Source: JAPOUP01 sp965199865
Lineage (GTDB): Bacteria > Pseudomonadota > Alphaproteobacteria > Rhodobacterales > Rhodobacteraceae
Direction of reading: 5' to 3'
NCBI GenBank assembly: GCA_965199865.1
Contig: CBDATU010000009.1
Coordinates: 186,001 to 250,000 of the forward strand
Length of the DNA stretch: 64,000 bases
The notes under the pieces were generated by a model. The model was given only the letters and a program-made list of their open reading frames with translations, did no database searches and was not told the origin of the DNA. This document shows positions 18,864-27,786 of this stretch, in pieces. The first letter of the stretch is position 1; every line of letters begins with the position of its first letter. A program made the position numbers and the translations under genes.

Positions 18864-19603
18864 TCAGTCGAGACCGCATTTCGCCCGCAATCATAGGACC
18901 ATCACTTTGAGGCCGTCAACCTGGATTTTCGCCCTGGAGTGCCTCCGATAAAACGGGCAGTTCGACGGAACCCTGTTCTGAACCGTGTTCCTGTCGTGTG
19001 CTCGGGGGAAACTCGAAAGTGGTGCCGTCTCCGGGTGGATTCCGGTTCCCTTGATCTGGCGGCGAGATCAGGGACCGTGGTGGCCATGGGTGTAACCCGG
19101 TTCCAGACTTCCGACTGAAGTCCCTCCCCGTCAGGACGGAGCTTTCTCAACGGATGGGTGGTGAGAGCCCGCCGCAGGCCGATTATGGTGTGACCTCTTC
19201 CCTTGCAGCGCTATCCACCGGTAGGTTGGTCTCTATGGTCACCCTGAGACGGCACCACTTTCGAATTTCAACCGGACACACGACATGGCCCTGAAGTTCC
19301 AGGAGCGGCTCTCCATCATTCAGGGTTTCAGGGCGTTCGCATTCCGTCGCCAATAAACATGATGGTATGGCGAAAGAAGGACGAATGCCCGCTTCTTTGT
19401 GGTGAGTCGACCAGCAGCATTACGGGCGACCAGGCAACAATCGGTGATTCAGTCTGACGGACAGGGAATGGCCCCCCGTTGAACTCAAGGCTTCCGAAGC
19501 GGGGAAAGTTGGACCATCCACGGAAAGCGGCCTCCGGGCATCAATGCGAACACCTGTTTGGGATCATGTGGTGGTCTGCCGGTTCCTTCCGAGGTGGCAG
19601 GCC
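18864..19603. other. Non-coding stretch between precursor remnant and fxsA
   Basis: About 740 bases with no convincing gene on either strand. It holds the inverted-repeat element at 19008-19269. The remainder has no recognised motif. Confidence 0.5.
19008..19269. repeat. MITE-like element R2 with terminal inverted repeats
   Basis: The 19-mer TCGAAAGTGGTGCCGTCTC (19013-19031) recurs exactly inverted at 19246-19264. With one mismatch the arms extend to 24 bases (19008-19031 and 19246-19269), and inward similarity continues (GGGTG). About 260 bp in all, no coding capacity recognised. Size and structure fit a miniature transposable element; no second copy was found in the window and no clear target duplication. 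Confidence 0.6.
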
Positions 19604-20083
19604 TCAGCGTCGAGTCCAGCCTGAACCACCTGGCCTGGCGGTCGACGGCGGCACGTCCCTGAACCCGGTATCGACCGTATCGGCGAAGGGATCCTTTGTG
19701 CGGCGCTCCGGGGCATTGGGTCCGTTATGCAGAACTCCACGAAAGCGCTGGCTGAGATGGCGGAATACAGCTGACCTTACTGGAGGCATCAGCAACGCGA
19801 AACCGATCCCGTCCGTGAAGAATCCGGGCGTTAGCAGCAATGCGCCAGCAACCAGAATCATTGCGCCATGCGCCAGAGGCTCCGATGGATTGCCAAGTTC
19901 CGAAAGTGTTTCGCGCAGCCACCGTATGGTGGTCAGTCCCTGCGCGCGAACAAGCCAGGTTCCAATTGCCGCCGTGAGAACAATGATTCCCAGCGTTGGC
20001 CATAGACCTATCCTGTTGCCGACCACGATGAACAGGGCTATCTCAATGAGCGACGTTCCAGCGAAAATCACGAACAGCCACAT
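19604..20083 (-). CDS. fxsA: FxsA family membrane protein
   Basis: A 159-residue inner-membrane protein of the FxsA family (the E. coli member relieves phage T7 exclusion by the F plasmid when overproduced; the normal role is unclear). Features: an N-terminal helix with FAGTSLIEIALFIVVGNRIGLWPT, the TAAIGTWLVRAQG segment, AGALLLTPGFFTDGIGFALLMPPVR, then a hydrophilic tail. Start ATG 20083 has GAGGA 5-9 bases upstream; the open frame reaches much further upstream but that part has no homology. Divergent from the tim44-like gene. Confidence 0.88.
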   Translation of the reverse strand: MWLFVIFAGTSLIEIALFIVVGNRIGLWPTLGIIVLTAAIGTWLVRAQGLTTIRWLRETLSELGNPSEPLAHGAMILVAGALLLTPGFFTDGIGFALLMPPVRSAVFRHLSQRFRGVLHNGPNAPERRTKDPFADTVDTGFRDVPPSTARPGGSGWTRR

Positions 20084-20188
20084 GATATCCTCACTATTGG
20101 CAAACGGCTTGCGGTGGACTTGTCCTTCGGTAATGCCTACATATGTGCTACACTCAATGATTGCCACCTGACCAGGAAAGGGATTCAT

Positions 20189-20848
20189 ATGGGCGGCATT
20201 GCCATTCAGCTTCTGGTTCTTGCTGGTATTGCGGTTTTCCTGATCCTGCGTCTGCGCAGCGTTCTGGGCACCCGGGATGGATTTGAAAGACCACCGGTTC
20301 CAGTCTCGCGGGACACGCAGACCATACCTCCGGAGCTTGAGGTGATCGAGGATGACGTGGACGATGACATAACGGACCACGTCAGGGAGGGCTCCGACGC
20401 GGCTTATGCTCTGGCTGAGATGAAGCTGGTCGAGCCGGAATTCTCCGTCGGTGAATTCCTTCAGGGAGCCCGAGGCGCGTATGAGATGATTCTCATGTCG
20501 TTTGAGCGGGGTGACATTGACAGCATCGCGCCGTTTCTTGGTGATGAGGTTTACCAGACATTCATTGACGTGGTTGGTGAGCGTGAGGACCAGGGTCTGA
20601 CCATAGACGCGAAATTTGTTGGGATCCGCGAGCTTACACTTGTGGATGCTACATTTGACCAGACGACACGGGAAGCCGAGATCACCATTCGGTTTGTCGG
20701 TGAGCTGACCAGTGCTGTCCGGAACGCGGCCGGAGAGGTCATTGAGGGCAACCCGAACGAGATAAGGCGGCAGAGAGATAGCTGGATCTTCATGCGAAAG
20801 ATGGGTGCGAAAGATCCTAACTGGAGGCTTGTTGCAACCGACGAATGA
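20189..20848 (+). CDS. Tim44/TimA-like domain protein
   Basis: A 219-residue protein with an N-terminal membrane anchor (about residues 3-20), an acidic linker, and a C-terminal Tim44-like domain (about 75-219; FLQGARGAYEMILMSFERGD, then DRWIFMRKM-like RDSWIFMRKMGAKDPNWRLVATDE). Alphaproteobacterial members are relatives of mitochondrial Tim44. The conserved fxsA-tim44 pairing supports the call. ATG 20189 is preceded by AGGAAAGG; an in-frame ATG at 20114 is less well placed. Confidence 0.87.
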   Translation: MGGIAIQLLVLAGIAVFLILRLRSVLGTRDGFERPPVPVSRDTQTIPPELEVIEDDVDDDITDHVREGSDAAYALAEMKLVEPEFSVGEFLQGARGAYEMILMSFERGDIDSIAPFLGDEVYQTFIDVVGEREDQGLTIDAKFVGIRELTLVDATFDQTTREAEITIRFVGELTSAVRNAAGEVIEGNPNEIRRQRDSWIFMRKMGAKDPNWRLVATDE

Positions 20849-21440
20849 TACCGTCTGCCGTATTTTCACCATGATATTCTCAGGAAAATCTCGGGGAGAC
20901 GCAGGTGCTGCCGATGACCACAATATAGGCGCGGGTAACGCATTTTTGTTACATTCGGGAGAACGATCCGGAACGTTACCGGAAAATCGACAGCGGTCGG
21001 GTGGAACCGCAAGGATCTATGTAGGTCCGGACAGCGACAGTGGCATAGTTGACGGATCGGGTCGAGGCGAGCTATCCGATGGTGACGGAATGCCAGATGA
21101 ACCCGCCTCTGGACGGCGAAAAGATTCTACGGAACCTTATATGTCGGCTCTGGGACGCGCTCTGGGATCGTTCATAAAGGTCTGGTTCAGGGCCACCTTT
21201 GCTGATTCGTTAATTGGAAGGCCGGCATTCGGTTACGGGGGAACCCACAAATTCTTGCCGCGAAACCCACCACACGAAGACCGCCGGCTCCAGAATGATT
21301 GGAAACGGGCTGGATACGGGAAAGGTGTCAGCATCATTTGGCGGTTTCCGAGCGAATCGAAAGAGTCCCGCCGGAGGCAATGCACTGTCCTGAAGAGCTT
21401 TCGAGCGCCACTTCCCATGTATTGTATATGGTAGACTGGA
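20849..21440 (+). other. Stretch between tim44-like gene and smr; doubtful open frame
   Basis: An open frame runs from about 20871 (MIFSGKSRGDAG) to 21434 (about 187 residues) but is low in family-like sequence; only YMSALGRALGSFIKVWFRATFADSLIG looks protein-like. In related genomes I would expect a lytic transglycosylase gene (mltA) between tim44 and smr; none of its motifs is visible here. I see this as either an unknown gene or DNA left after loss of mltA. Confidence 0.35.
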
Positions 21441-22049
21441 ATGCGGCGCAGGGGTCCACGTCTGCTGACTCCAGAAGAGGTGAGTCTATGGAACAGGGTA
21501 ACACAGCGAGCCACCGCTCTTCACCCTGAACGACAAAGGCCGACGCCGGAAGCGGATTACCGTGCGGAACTGGACAGGCCGGCTCCGAAAAGACCTGTTC
21601 AGCAACCCGTTCCAGAATTTCGAATAGGTGAGAGGAGCGGGAACAGCGGCCCGCTGCAAGGTGTTGCTCCGGATGTGTCCCAATATCTGGAATCCTTTCC
21701 GCTTCGGGTGGACAAGAAGATCCAAGGCAGGCTGAGGCGCGGAAAGCTTGCACCTGAGGCTCGGATTGACCTGCACGGGAAGACGGCAGCGGGTGCCCTG
21801 CCAGAACTCAGCCGTTTCATACAGGGTGCCCATTCTACGGGATGCCGTCTGGTATTGGTCATCACCGGCAAGGGCAGGACCGGTGAGGGCGATGGACCGA
21901 TACCGGCACGGGGAGGCGTTCTGAAGCAGATGGTGCCCCGTTGGCTTGCCACTCCACCGCTGTCCCATCTGGTGCTGCTGGTGTCGGAAGCGCACCCGAA
22001 ACATGGCGGATCGGGTGCGTATTATGTATACTTGCGTCGCAAGGCGTAG
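21441..22049 (+). CDS. Smr/MutS2-domain protein
   Basis: A 202-residue protein. The N-terminal half is disordered and proline/arginine rich; the C-terminal Smr domain (about residues 105-200) has IDLHGKTAAGAL (the LDLHG motif), LVLVITGKGR (the TGKG motif), PRWL and a final AYYVYLRR. Smr domains are small nucleases or DNA-binding modules. The opening RRRGPRLLTPEEVSLWNRVTQ is typical of the alphaproteobacterial member that follows mltA/tim44. The DNA substrate is not known from sequence. Confidence 0.9.
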   Translation: MRRRGPRLLTPEEVSLWNRVTQRATALHPERQRPTPEADYRAELDRPAPKRPVQQPVPEFRIGERSGNSGPLQGVAPDVSQYLESFPLRVDKKIQGRLRRGKLAPEARIDLHGKTAAGALPELSRFIQGAHSTGCRLVLVITGKGRTGEGDGPIPARGGVLKQMVPRWLATPPLSHLVLLVSEAHPKHGGSGAYYVYLRRKA

Positions 22050-22097
22050 CTGCGGCTGTCCCTCCAGCCTGTAACGTACCTGTAACGTATAGGTGGG

Positions 22098-22571
22098 TTA
22101 ACCAGCTGCCTCGCGGTCCATCGAGACTCCGAGCCGTAAGGCTCGCTCTTCCAGCCACTCCCGGAAGCCCAGTTCCGTCTGACCGGAGGCAACGGCTGCC
22201 TGCCAGTCCGAGCGGGGATCCGGGCCGACCGGTTCGATATCCGGTAGAATCACGCCGTTCACCATCCAGGGTGCCAGCGGAAGGTCACGAAGCCAGTCGG
22301 CCACGGATGGAATCCTGCGACAATCCTCGCGGACATGCTGCTCGCCGATGAATCGCACAGGTACCCGGCGACCTTCCGCATTGAAGATTTCGTGCCCAAA
22401 GACGGACTGCGCCTCGAATATTCCGAAACCGTGATGCCGAAGCGCTCTATGCGAGGGGAGCGCTTCATGAGCCTTTGAAATGTCGAACCAGTCATGGATC
22501 GCCTGGTAGTCCTGGGGATTTCCGCCGAACTTTCTTGCGGAGCTTTCCGCGTGATGGATTGGATGGGCCAT
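22098..22571 (-). CDS. DUF6915 family protein
   Basis: A 157-residue protein starting MAHPIHHAESSARKFGG, with the pattern DWFDISKAHEALPSHRALRHHGFGIFEAQSVFGHEI that marks this family of unknown function, followed by RFIGEQHVREDC..IPS..DWL. Histidine-rich, soluble. I chose ATG 22571, one base past the stop of the DUF6878 gene, so the two are coupled. Such pairs are common in accessory regions of alphaproteobacteria. The C-terminal part after DWLRDLPL may be family-variable. Confidence 0.75.
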   Translation of the reverse strand: MAHPIHHAESSARKFGGNPQDYQAIHDWFDISKAHEALPSHRALRHHGFGIFEAQSVFGHEIFNAEGRRVPVRFIGEQHVREDCRRIPSVADWLRDLPLAPWMVNGVILPDIEPVGPDPRSDWQAAVASGQTELGFREWLEERALRLGVSMDREAAG

Positions 22572-22572
22572 T

Positions 22573-22980
22573 TCAGATGTCCTCGTGAAGATATGGTATA
22601 CGCTCCGAGAAGAAATCGGCATGATCCAGATCAATCCGGTCCTTTGTCACATCCCAGGTCAGTGTGCCTTCACCTCCGTCGTCAATCTCAAATCCCGGAT
22701 GCAGCATATATGCGACATCCCAGACGAAATCTTTCAGGCGTTCCTCGAACTCTCTGACATCCACGCCTTCGGGAGTCGTGCGGAGCTCTGAGACGTTCCC
22801 GCTGTCGCCATATCCGTCATAACTGGCCTCCATTCCGGTCACATTCGCATTCCGAAGAAGAACGAGAAGTTCGGCTCGCTCATTGCGTATATTCTCCTCT
22901 ACCCTGCGGCGCCGTTCCGCTTCCTGAGCCTGAATCTTGTCCCAATCAAAGCTGGGAGTCGTTAGTTGTTCCGTGGTCAT
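22573..22980 (-). CDS. DUF6878 family protein
   Basis: A 135-residue acidic protein from ATG 22980 with GGAG 8 bases upstream. It has a helical N-terminal half (EAERRRRVEENIRNERAELLVLLRNANVTGMEASYDGYGDSGNV) and a C-terminal segment WDVAYMLHPGFEIDDGGEGTLTWDVTKDRIDLDHADFF. This is the DUF6878 pattern; function unknown. First gene of a two-gene unit with the DUF6915 gene. The open frame extends to 23151 without support. Confidence 0.72.
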   Translation of the reverse strand: MTTEQLTTPSFDWDKIQAQEAERRRRVEENIRNERAELLVLLRNANVTGMEASYDGYGDSGNVSELRTTPEGVDVREFEERLKDFVWDVAYMLHPGFEIDDGGEGTLTWDVTKDRIDLDHADFFSERIPYLHEDI

Positions 22981-23480
22981 CAAATTCTCTCCATTCTGAT
23001 CATCGTCATCCAGCGGGAAGCCCATGGTTCCTGATGAGCTGAGCGCCCCTTCAGATTCCGCGTTGCGGTTCTGTATGGGTGTTCTGTTTCCGTTCGTGAC
23101 AGTTTCGGTCGCGGGTTGGAGGGTCAGGAGAATTTTCGATGGTTGTTGCATTTTGGCAACAAGTCTGGAAATGCGCTGACTCCTGAAAATTTCTATATAT
23201 AGTATTGCTAAACAGAATCCCTACCAATTGAATTGCAGAAACCGATTTGCCCATAAAGTGCGGTTTTTTGTTATCCGGTTCTGCGGGAGAACATATGGGG
23301 GAGACCCGAAGAAATCGTGTGTTCCTGCGATGGTCTCGTGGCCCGGAAAAATCCTTGCCAGCGATTGACAGGGCCGAATCAGATGGTCATGATCGATCCA
23401 TTATATGCGAAGAATGCTGATTGCCGGATAGTGGTTTTTCCTGACGCAATCGACGCGCTTCGCGACGGGGAGGACACTTT
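22981..23480. other. Intergenic region between DUF6878 and molybdenum-hydroxylase operon
   Basis: A divergent gap of about 500 bases that must hold promoters in both directions. It includes an AT-rich patch (23185-23275, TATATATAGTATTGC) that could be a promoter zone. No gene, terminator or clear operator was recognised. Confidence 0.45.
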
Positions 23481-24164
23481 ATGGACAATTACGGACCTTA
23501 CGATCCGACAATAGACTACGCTCCTGGCCCGGCTATCAAGGAAATCAGCCCTAGCGGCGGCGATATCAAGCCCTGGAAGCCTCTGCACATGTCCCGCCGG
23601 AACTTCCTGCGGGGTGTTGTCTGTTCAGGCACTGTCATCGCGGGAGCCGGGTATCTGTTCTCGACGACCACTTCGGCCCGCGCGGATGCACGGGCGGTGG
23701 AGCGGATGGTTTCACTGACGGTCAATGGCAGGACTCATCGGCTTGACGTTCCACCGAATGAGACGCTGGCAACCACCATACGCTACCGTATCGGGCTTAC
23801 TGGAACGAAGATTGGCTGCAATCAGGCGGAATGTGGAGCCTGCACCGTTATGGCGGACGGGGTTACCATCTATTCCTGTTCCACCCTGACCCATCGGGTC
23901 CGCGACAGGGAGATCATCACTGTCGAAGGCGTGTCCGGGACGGATGGCACCCTGCACCCGGTTCAACAGGCATTCATCGACGAAATCGGGCCACAATGCG
24001 GCTTCTGCACACCTGGGCAGGTCGTGTCAGCCGTGGCGCTGCTGAACCGCAACCCGAAACCCACGCTTGACGAGGCTCGGCTGGCACTGTCGGGCAACAT
24101 CTGTCGATGCGGTGCCTACGATCACTATTTGCGCGGTGTCATGAAAGCCGCGGAGAGGGTCTGA
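23481..24164 (+). CDS. PaoA-like 2Fe-2S subunit of periplasmic molybdenum hydroxylase, Tat signal
   Basis: A 227-residue iron-sulfur subunit of the xanthine oxidase family. A Tat signal (MSRRNFLRG, twin Arg 39-40, hydrophobic core, ARA end) follows an unusually long 37-residue head; the start is backed by GGGGAGG 7 bases upstream. First 2Fe-2S cluster: Cys113, 118, 121, 133. Second: Cys173, 176, 208, 210 (CGFCTPG, CRCG). E. coli PaoA has the same layout, with a long head and Tat signal. It should carry the folded partner subunits to the periplasm. First gene of a six-gene operon. Confidence 0.9.
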   Translation: MDNYGPYDPTIDYAPGPAIKEISPSGGDIKPWKPLHMSRRNFLRGVVCSGTVIAGAGYLFSTTTSARADARAVERMVSLTVNGRTHRLDVPPNETLATTIRYRIGLTGTKIGCNQAECGACTVMADGVTIYSCSTLTHRVRDREIITVEGVSGTDGTLHPVQQAFIDEIGPQCGFCTPGQVVSAVALLNRNPKPTLDEARLALSGNICRCGAYDHYLRGVMKAAERV

Positions 24165-24167
24165 ACG

Positions 24168-26573
24168 ATGACCTATAAACTGATTGGAAAAGACTTCACG
24201 CCACCAGATCTTGAAGCTAAAGTGACTGGTGCAGCAAAATACGCCGAGGATTTCCGCGCTGATGGAATGGCGCATATCAAGTTCTATGGCTCACCCATGC
24301 CACATGGCAAGGTCAGGTCAATTGATCTGAGCGAGGCTGAGACAGTGCCAGGTTTCCTGGCGGCATTGGTCCCGGATGATATCAAGCAACCCGCGCCGAC
24401 CGGCCTACCGATTCTCTCCAATGAACCCACCTGGTATGGTGCGCCGATCGTTGCGGTCGCCGCCGAGACGGAGCAGGCGGCAGCTGACGCCGTGGCGCGG
24501 ATCCGGGTGGATATGGAGCTTCTCCCGTTCGTGGTTGACCCGCTCGAAAGCCTTAAGCCAGGAAGCGCTGACGCGCTGACCGGGGGGAATGTCGCGGGCC
24601 GGGGCATTGATTTCCAGACGGTCAAATGGACCGCCAGGGACTTTGCGCTCGTGGGCGACGGAGAACTTCCCCGAGGCATGGCGGTTTCCGAATGGGGATT
24701 TGGCGATATCGAGGACGGTTTCAGGCAGTCCAAGGTCATCGTCGAGGAAAGCATGGTCCATGCAACGAATTCGCACCATGCAATGGAACCCCGTTCGGCA
24801 GCGGCCTACTGGGAAAATGGGAAATGCCATGTCTGGGGGTCGACCCAATCAACCGCCTTTGCGCAACCCGGTCTGGCAAACATGATCGGAATCGAGCCGA
24901 GTGACCTGGTTTTTGTCGCGGAGTTCTGCGGTGGTGGTTTTGGTGGCAAGGCGGCGGCCTATCCGCTCATGGCCCTACCGGCTTTGGTGTCGAAAAAGAT
25001 CGGCGGCCGTCCCTGTATGCTGCGGATCAGCCGTAACGAGGAATACGACAACGGCATGGCGCGTGCGGGCTTCCAGGGATATGCTAGGTTTGGCTTCGCC
25101 GAAAACGGTAGGTTGCTCGCTGCGGATGTCTATGTCGTTCAGGACGTTGGTCCTACCAGCGGTTTCTGGGACTTCAACAATGTGGGTATTGCGACCACCA
25201 TCGTGTTCCAGCCGGAAAGCATGCGCTTCCGTGCGGTTCCGGTTCTCACCAATACGGTTCCGAAAGGTGCGCAGCGCGGTCCAGGCGAAAACCAGGCCGC
25301 CAACATGTTCGAGCCGCTATTCGACAAGGCGGCTCGCGAACTGGGCATCGATCGGGTAGCGATGCGTGTCCTGAATGCGCCTGGGCGCGGCGGTGCCGAT
25401 GCGAAGATCGGTGCCGATCAGGGTCCGGTGACCTCGGCCTACCTGAAAGAGGCTCTGGAACAGGGTGCCGAAGCGTTCAATTGGGCCGAACGTTCACAGC
25501 AGTCCGGAATGCGCACGGGACCGAAGGTTCGAGGCTATGGAGTAGCCAGTGCATACCATTCCGCGGGTGCGAACGGTTTCGACGGGCTTGTCCGAATCAC
25601 TCCGGACGGAATCCTGCATGTTCATACCGGAGTTGGTAATCTGGGGACGTATTCCTATGCATCCACTAGCCGCGTTGCCGCGGAGGTGCTTGGATATGAC
25701 TGGGACAGGGTTGTCATAGAACGGGGGGGCACCCTCAAGCATATTCCGTGGAATCTTGGCCAGTTTGGCTCAAATACCAGCTTCACCATGACCCGCACGA
25801 ACTATGTCGCGGCTATGGATGCGCTGGAGAAACTGAAGGAGATTGCCGCAGCATCCCTTGGCGGTGCGCCTGATGACTACGAGATCAGGGACGAGACCGT
25901 CACAAACGGAACTGCGGCCATGACATTCGCCGAGGCTGCGCAGGCAGCCATAGAGATGGGCGGCAGGTTCTCAGGTCATGAAGTGCCGGAGGACATCAAT
26001 CCCATGACGCGGGGTGCCGTCGCAGGCATCGCCGGGTCGGGTCTGATCGGCGTCGCAAAGGACACTTTGCACAAAGCCGGTACGGTACCTGCTCTGTCTG
26101 CAGGTTTCATCGAGGTGGATGTTGATGTCGAAACCGGCAAGGTCGAGATTCTCGACTATGTCGGTGTTTCCGACTGTGGTACGGTCGTGCATCCGAAAGG
26201 CCTTGCTGCGCAGACAAGTGGTGGTGCGGTCATGGGCTTCGGCCTCGCGACGACCGAGCGTCATGTCTATGACCCGGCATATGGACGGCCAAACGCCCGT
26301 TCGCTTTATCTGGCAAAGCCGCACAGCTATCTTGATGTCCCTGCCAGCATGGGCTGGGCTGCGGTCGACCAACCTGATCCGCAGAATCCGATGGGGATGA
26401 AGGGAATTGGCGAGCCGCTTGAGGGATGCGCTTCGGCCGCGTTGATCAACGCAATCTCGGATGCGCTTGGCGGGCACCTGTTTAACCGAACACCGGTTGT
26501 CACGGACATGATCATCAATGCGGCCAACGGGCGACCGCAATCGCATAAACCGCTTGCCACAAACACTGTGTGA
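24168..26573 (+). CDS. Molybdopterin-binding catalytic subunit, xanthine/aldehyde oxidase family
   Basis: An 801-residue catalytic subunit that hydroxylates its substrate (aldehyde or N-heterocycle) with water oxygen. Cofactor loops CGGGFGGKAA and QRGPGENQAA are present, and the catalytic Glu is in GMKGIGEPLEG at residue 749. No signal peptide, so it would be exported with the Tat subunit, 3 bases upstream. PaoC-like enzymes oxidise aldehydes; the substrate here cannot be read from sequence. Maturation needs molybdenum cofactor (MCD form in PaoABC); no PaoD-like chaperone is obvious, though the last gene of the operon is a candidate. Confidence 0.9.
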   Translation: MTYKLIGKDFTPPDLEAKVTGAAKYAEDFRADGMAHIKFYGSPMPHGKVRSIDLSEAETVPGFLAALVPDDIKQPAPTGLPILSNEPTWYGAPIVAVAAETEQAAADAVARIRVDMELLPFVVDPLESLKPGSADALTGGNVAGRGIDFQTVKWTARDFALVGDGELPRGMAVSEWGFGDIEDGFRQSKVIVEESMVHATNSHHAMEPRSAAAYWENGKCHVWGSTQSTAFAQPGLANMIGIEPSDLVFVAEFCGGGFGGKAAAYPLMALPALVSKKIGGRPCMLRISRNEEYDNGMARAGFQGYARFGFAENGRLLAADVYVVQDVGPTSGFWDFNNVGIATTIVFQPESMRFRAVPVLTNTVPKGAQRGPGENQAANMFEPLFDKAARELGIDRVAMRVLNAPGRGGADAKIGADQGPVTSAYLKEALEQGAEAFNWAERSQQSGMRTGPKVRGYGVASAYHSAGANGFDGLVRITPDGILHVHTGVGNLGTYSYASTSRVAAEVLGYDWDRVVIERGGTLKHIPWNLGQFGSNTSFTMTRTNYVAAMDALEKLKEIAAASLGGAPDDYEIRDETVTNGTAAMTFAEAAQAAIEMGGRFSGHEVPEDINPMTRGAVAGIAGSGLIGVAKDTLHKAGTVPALSAGFIEVDVDVETGKVEILDYVGVSDCGTVVHPKGLAAQTSGGAVMGFGLATTERHVYDPAYGRPNARSLYLAKPHSYLDVPASMGWAAVDQPDPQNPMGMKGIGEPLEGCASAALINAISDALGGHLFNRTPVVTDMIINAANGRPQSHKPLATNTV

Positions 26574-26594
26574 GAGGCGGGGGAGGATAGAGAC

Positions 26595-27584
26595 ATGACA
26601 GATGTGATGCACGAATTCGAGCTCTTCCAGCCCGCGACCGTCGCGGATGCACAGGAACTTCTCGGTGACCACGACGATGCATGGATCATTGCTGGCGGCA
26701 AGGACAGCCTGGACTGGTTCAAACACCGCGTTATGCAGCCCTCGGTGCTGGTTGATATATCTGGCATTCCGACGCTGCGTGGAATCCGGGAGGAGGAAGA
26801 TGGAGGTCTTTACATTGGCGCGACGACCACACTTACGGAAGTGGCTGAAAGCGATTTGGTGAAAGGCCGCTTCCCGGCTTTGGCTGAAGCTGCGGCAAAT
26901 GTTGCCTCTCCGCAGATCCGAAATGCTGGTACGATTGGCGGCAATGTCTCGCAGGATACTCGCTGTTTCTACTACCGGGACGGCTTTCCCTGCTACAGGG
27001 CGGGTGGCAACACCTGTTATGCGAATACGCCAACGGCGATGAACCGGGAGCACACGCTGTTTGAGGCGAGCCGTTGCGTGGCGGTCACGCCTTCAGATAC
27101 GGGGGTTGCGCTTGCGGCTCTGGAAGCCACGTTCCACATACAGGGTCGGCGGCGCGAGCGTGAGGTGTCGGCAGAAGAATTTTTCATCGGACCTGACATC
27201 GATATTGAACACATGACGTCGCTTGGGCCGATGGATGTACTTCTCGGCATCCGCGTTCCTGGTAAATGGTCTGATACCAGGCAGTATTTCGAAAAGGTCG
27301 CGGACAGAAACGTCTGGGATTTCGCGCTCGTGAATATCGCTATGGCAGCGCGCATGGATGGCGGCAGGGTGGCGGATGTCTCGATGGTCTGTGGCGCGGT
27401 TCAGTGCACGCCCCGGAGGCTTACTGGCGTTGAGGATCTCGTCAGGGGCGAAACCCCAGGGGAAGAGCTGGAAATGCTTGTCAAACGGGTTGCGGCAAGT
27501 GGTGCACAGCCCCTCAACTACAATCATTTCAAGATACCTCTGATGGAGAATCTCGCCGCACGCGCTGTTCGGTCGCTTGCCTGA
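26595..27584 (+). CDS. FAD-binding subunit of molybdenum hydroxylase with extra Fe-S cysteines
   Basis: A 329-residue PaoB/CoxM-type FAD subunit: FAD-binding AGGKDSLDWFK near residues 34-44 and NAGTIGGNVSQDTRC at about 112-126, then a CO-dehydrogenase-type C-terminal domain. Four cysteines (TRC, FPC, NTC, SRC) in the segment RCFYYRDGFPCYRAGGNTCYAN and just after lie where PaoB and 4-hydroxybenzoyl-CoA reductase carry an additional 4Fe-4S cluster, so one is likely here. The gene order (2Fe-2S, Mo, FAD) differs from paoABC. Confidence 0.9.
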   Translation: MTDVMHEFELFQPATVADAQELLGDHDDAWIIAGGKDSLDWFKHRVMQPSVLVDISGIPTLRGIREEEDGGLYIGATTTLTEVAESDLVKGRFPALAEAAANVASPQIRNAGTIGGNVSQDTRCFYYRDGFPCYRAGGNTCYANTPTAMNREHTLFEASRCVAVTPSDTGVALAALEATFHIQGRRREREVSAEEFFIGPDIDIEHMTSLGPMDVLLGIRVPGKWSDTRQYFEKVADRNVWDFALVNIAMAARMDGGRVADVSMVCGAVQCTPRRLTGVEDLVRGETPGEELEMLVKRVAASGAQPLNYNHFKIPLMENLAARAVRSLA

Positions 27585-27588
27585 CCCT

Positions 27589-27735
27589 ATGTCAATTATG
27601 CGCTACCAGCAGGATGCCTTTGGGCAGAGTATGCTCGTGGGCCTGAACTGGGAGTGGCTTTGGCTTCCCGTTGTCGCTGCTGTGGCAGTCATTGTCGCGC
27701 ATGTCGTTCTGAGGCTGGTGCGCGGGGCCGGTTAG
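27589..27735 (+). CDS. Small single-helix membrane protein in the molybdenum-hydroxylase operon
   Basis: A 48-residue frame beginning 4 bases after the FAD-subunit stop and ending 51 bases before the cytochrome b gene. Residues about 24-41 (LWLPVVAAVAVIVAHVVL) form one membrane helix with an Arg-rich end (LRLVRGAG) that should stay in the cytoplasm. No family recognised. Its place suggests a small subunit that anchors the enzyme or helps the cytochrome. An in-frame ATG at codon 4 is an alternative start. Confidence 0.65.
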   Translation: MSIMRYQQDAFGQSMLVGLNWEWLWLPVVAAVAVIVAHVVLRLVRGAG

Positions 27736-27786
27736 GCTTCCGTATCACAAGAGGTCAATTCCTGAAGTTGAGGAACGGCAGGGTCC

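Noticed and set aside
19604..20923. Long 439-codon version of fxsA
   Set aside because: The part before 20083 runs antisense through the tim44-like gene and has no homology; a good ribosome site marks the shorter start.
23317..23514. 65-codon frame before the molybdenum-hydroxylase operon
   Set aside because: Overlaps the well-placed start and ribosome site of the 2Fe-2S subunit and has no family features.
25971..27053. 360-codon frame antisense across the Mo and FAD subunit genes
   Set aside because: Spans two real genes on the other strand and has no recognisable domain.
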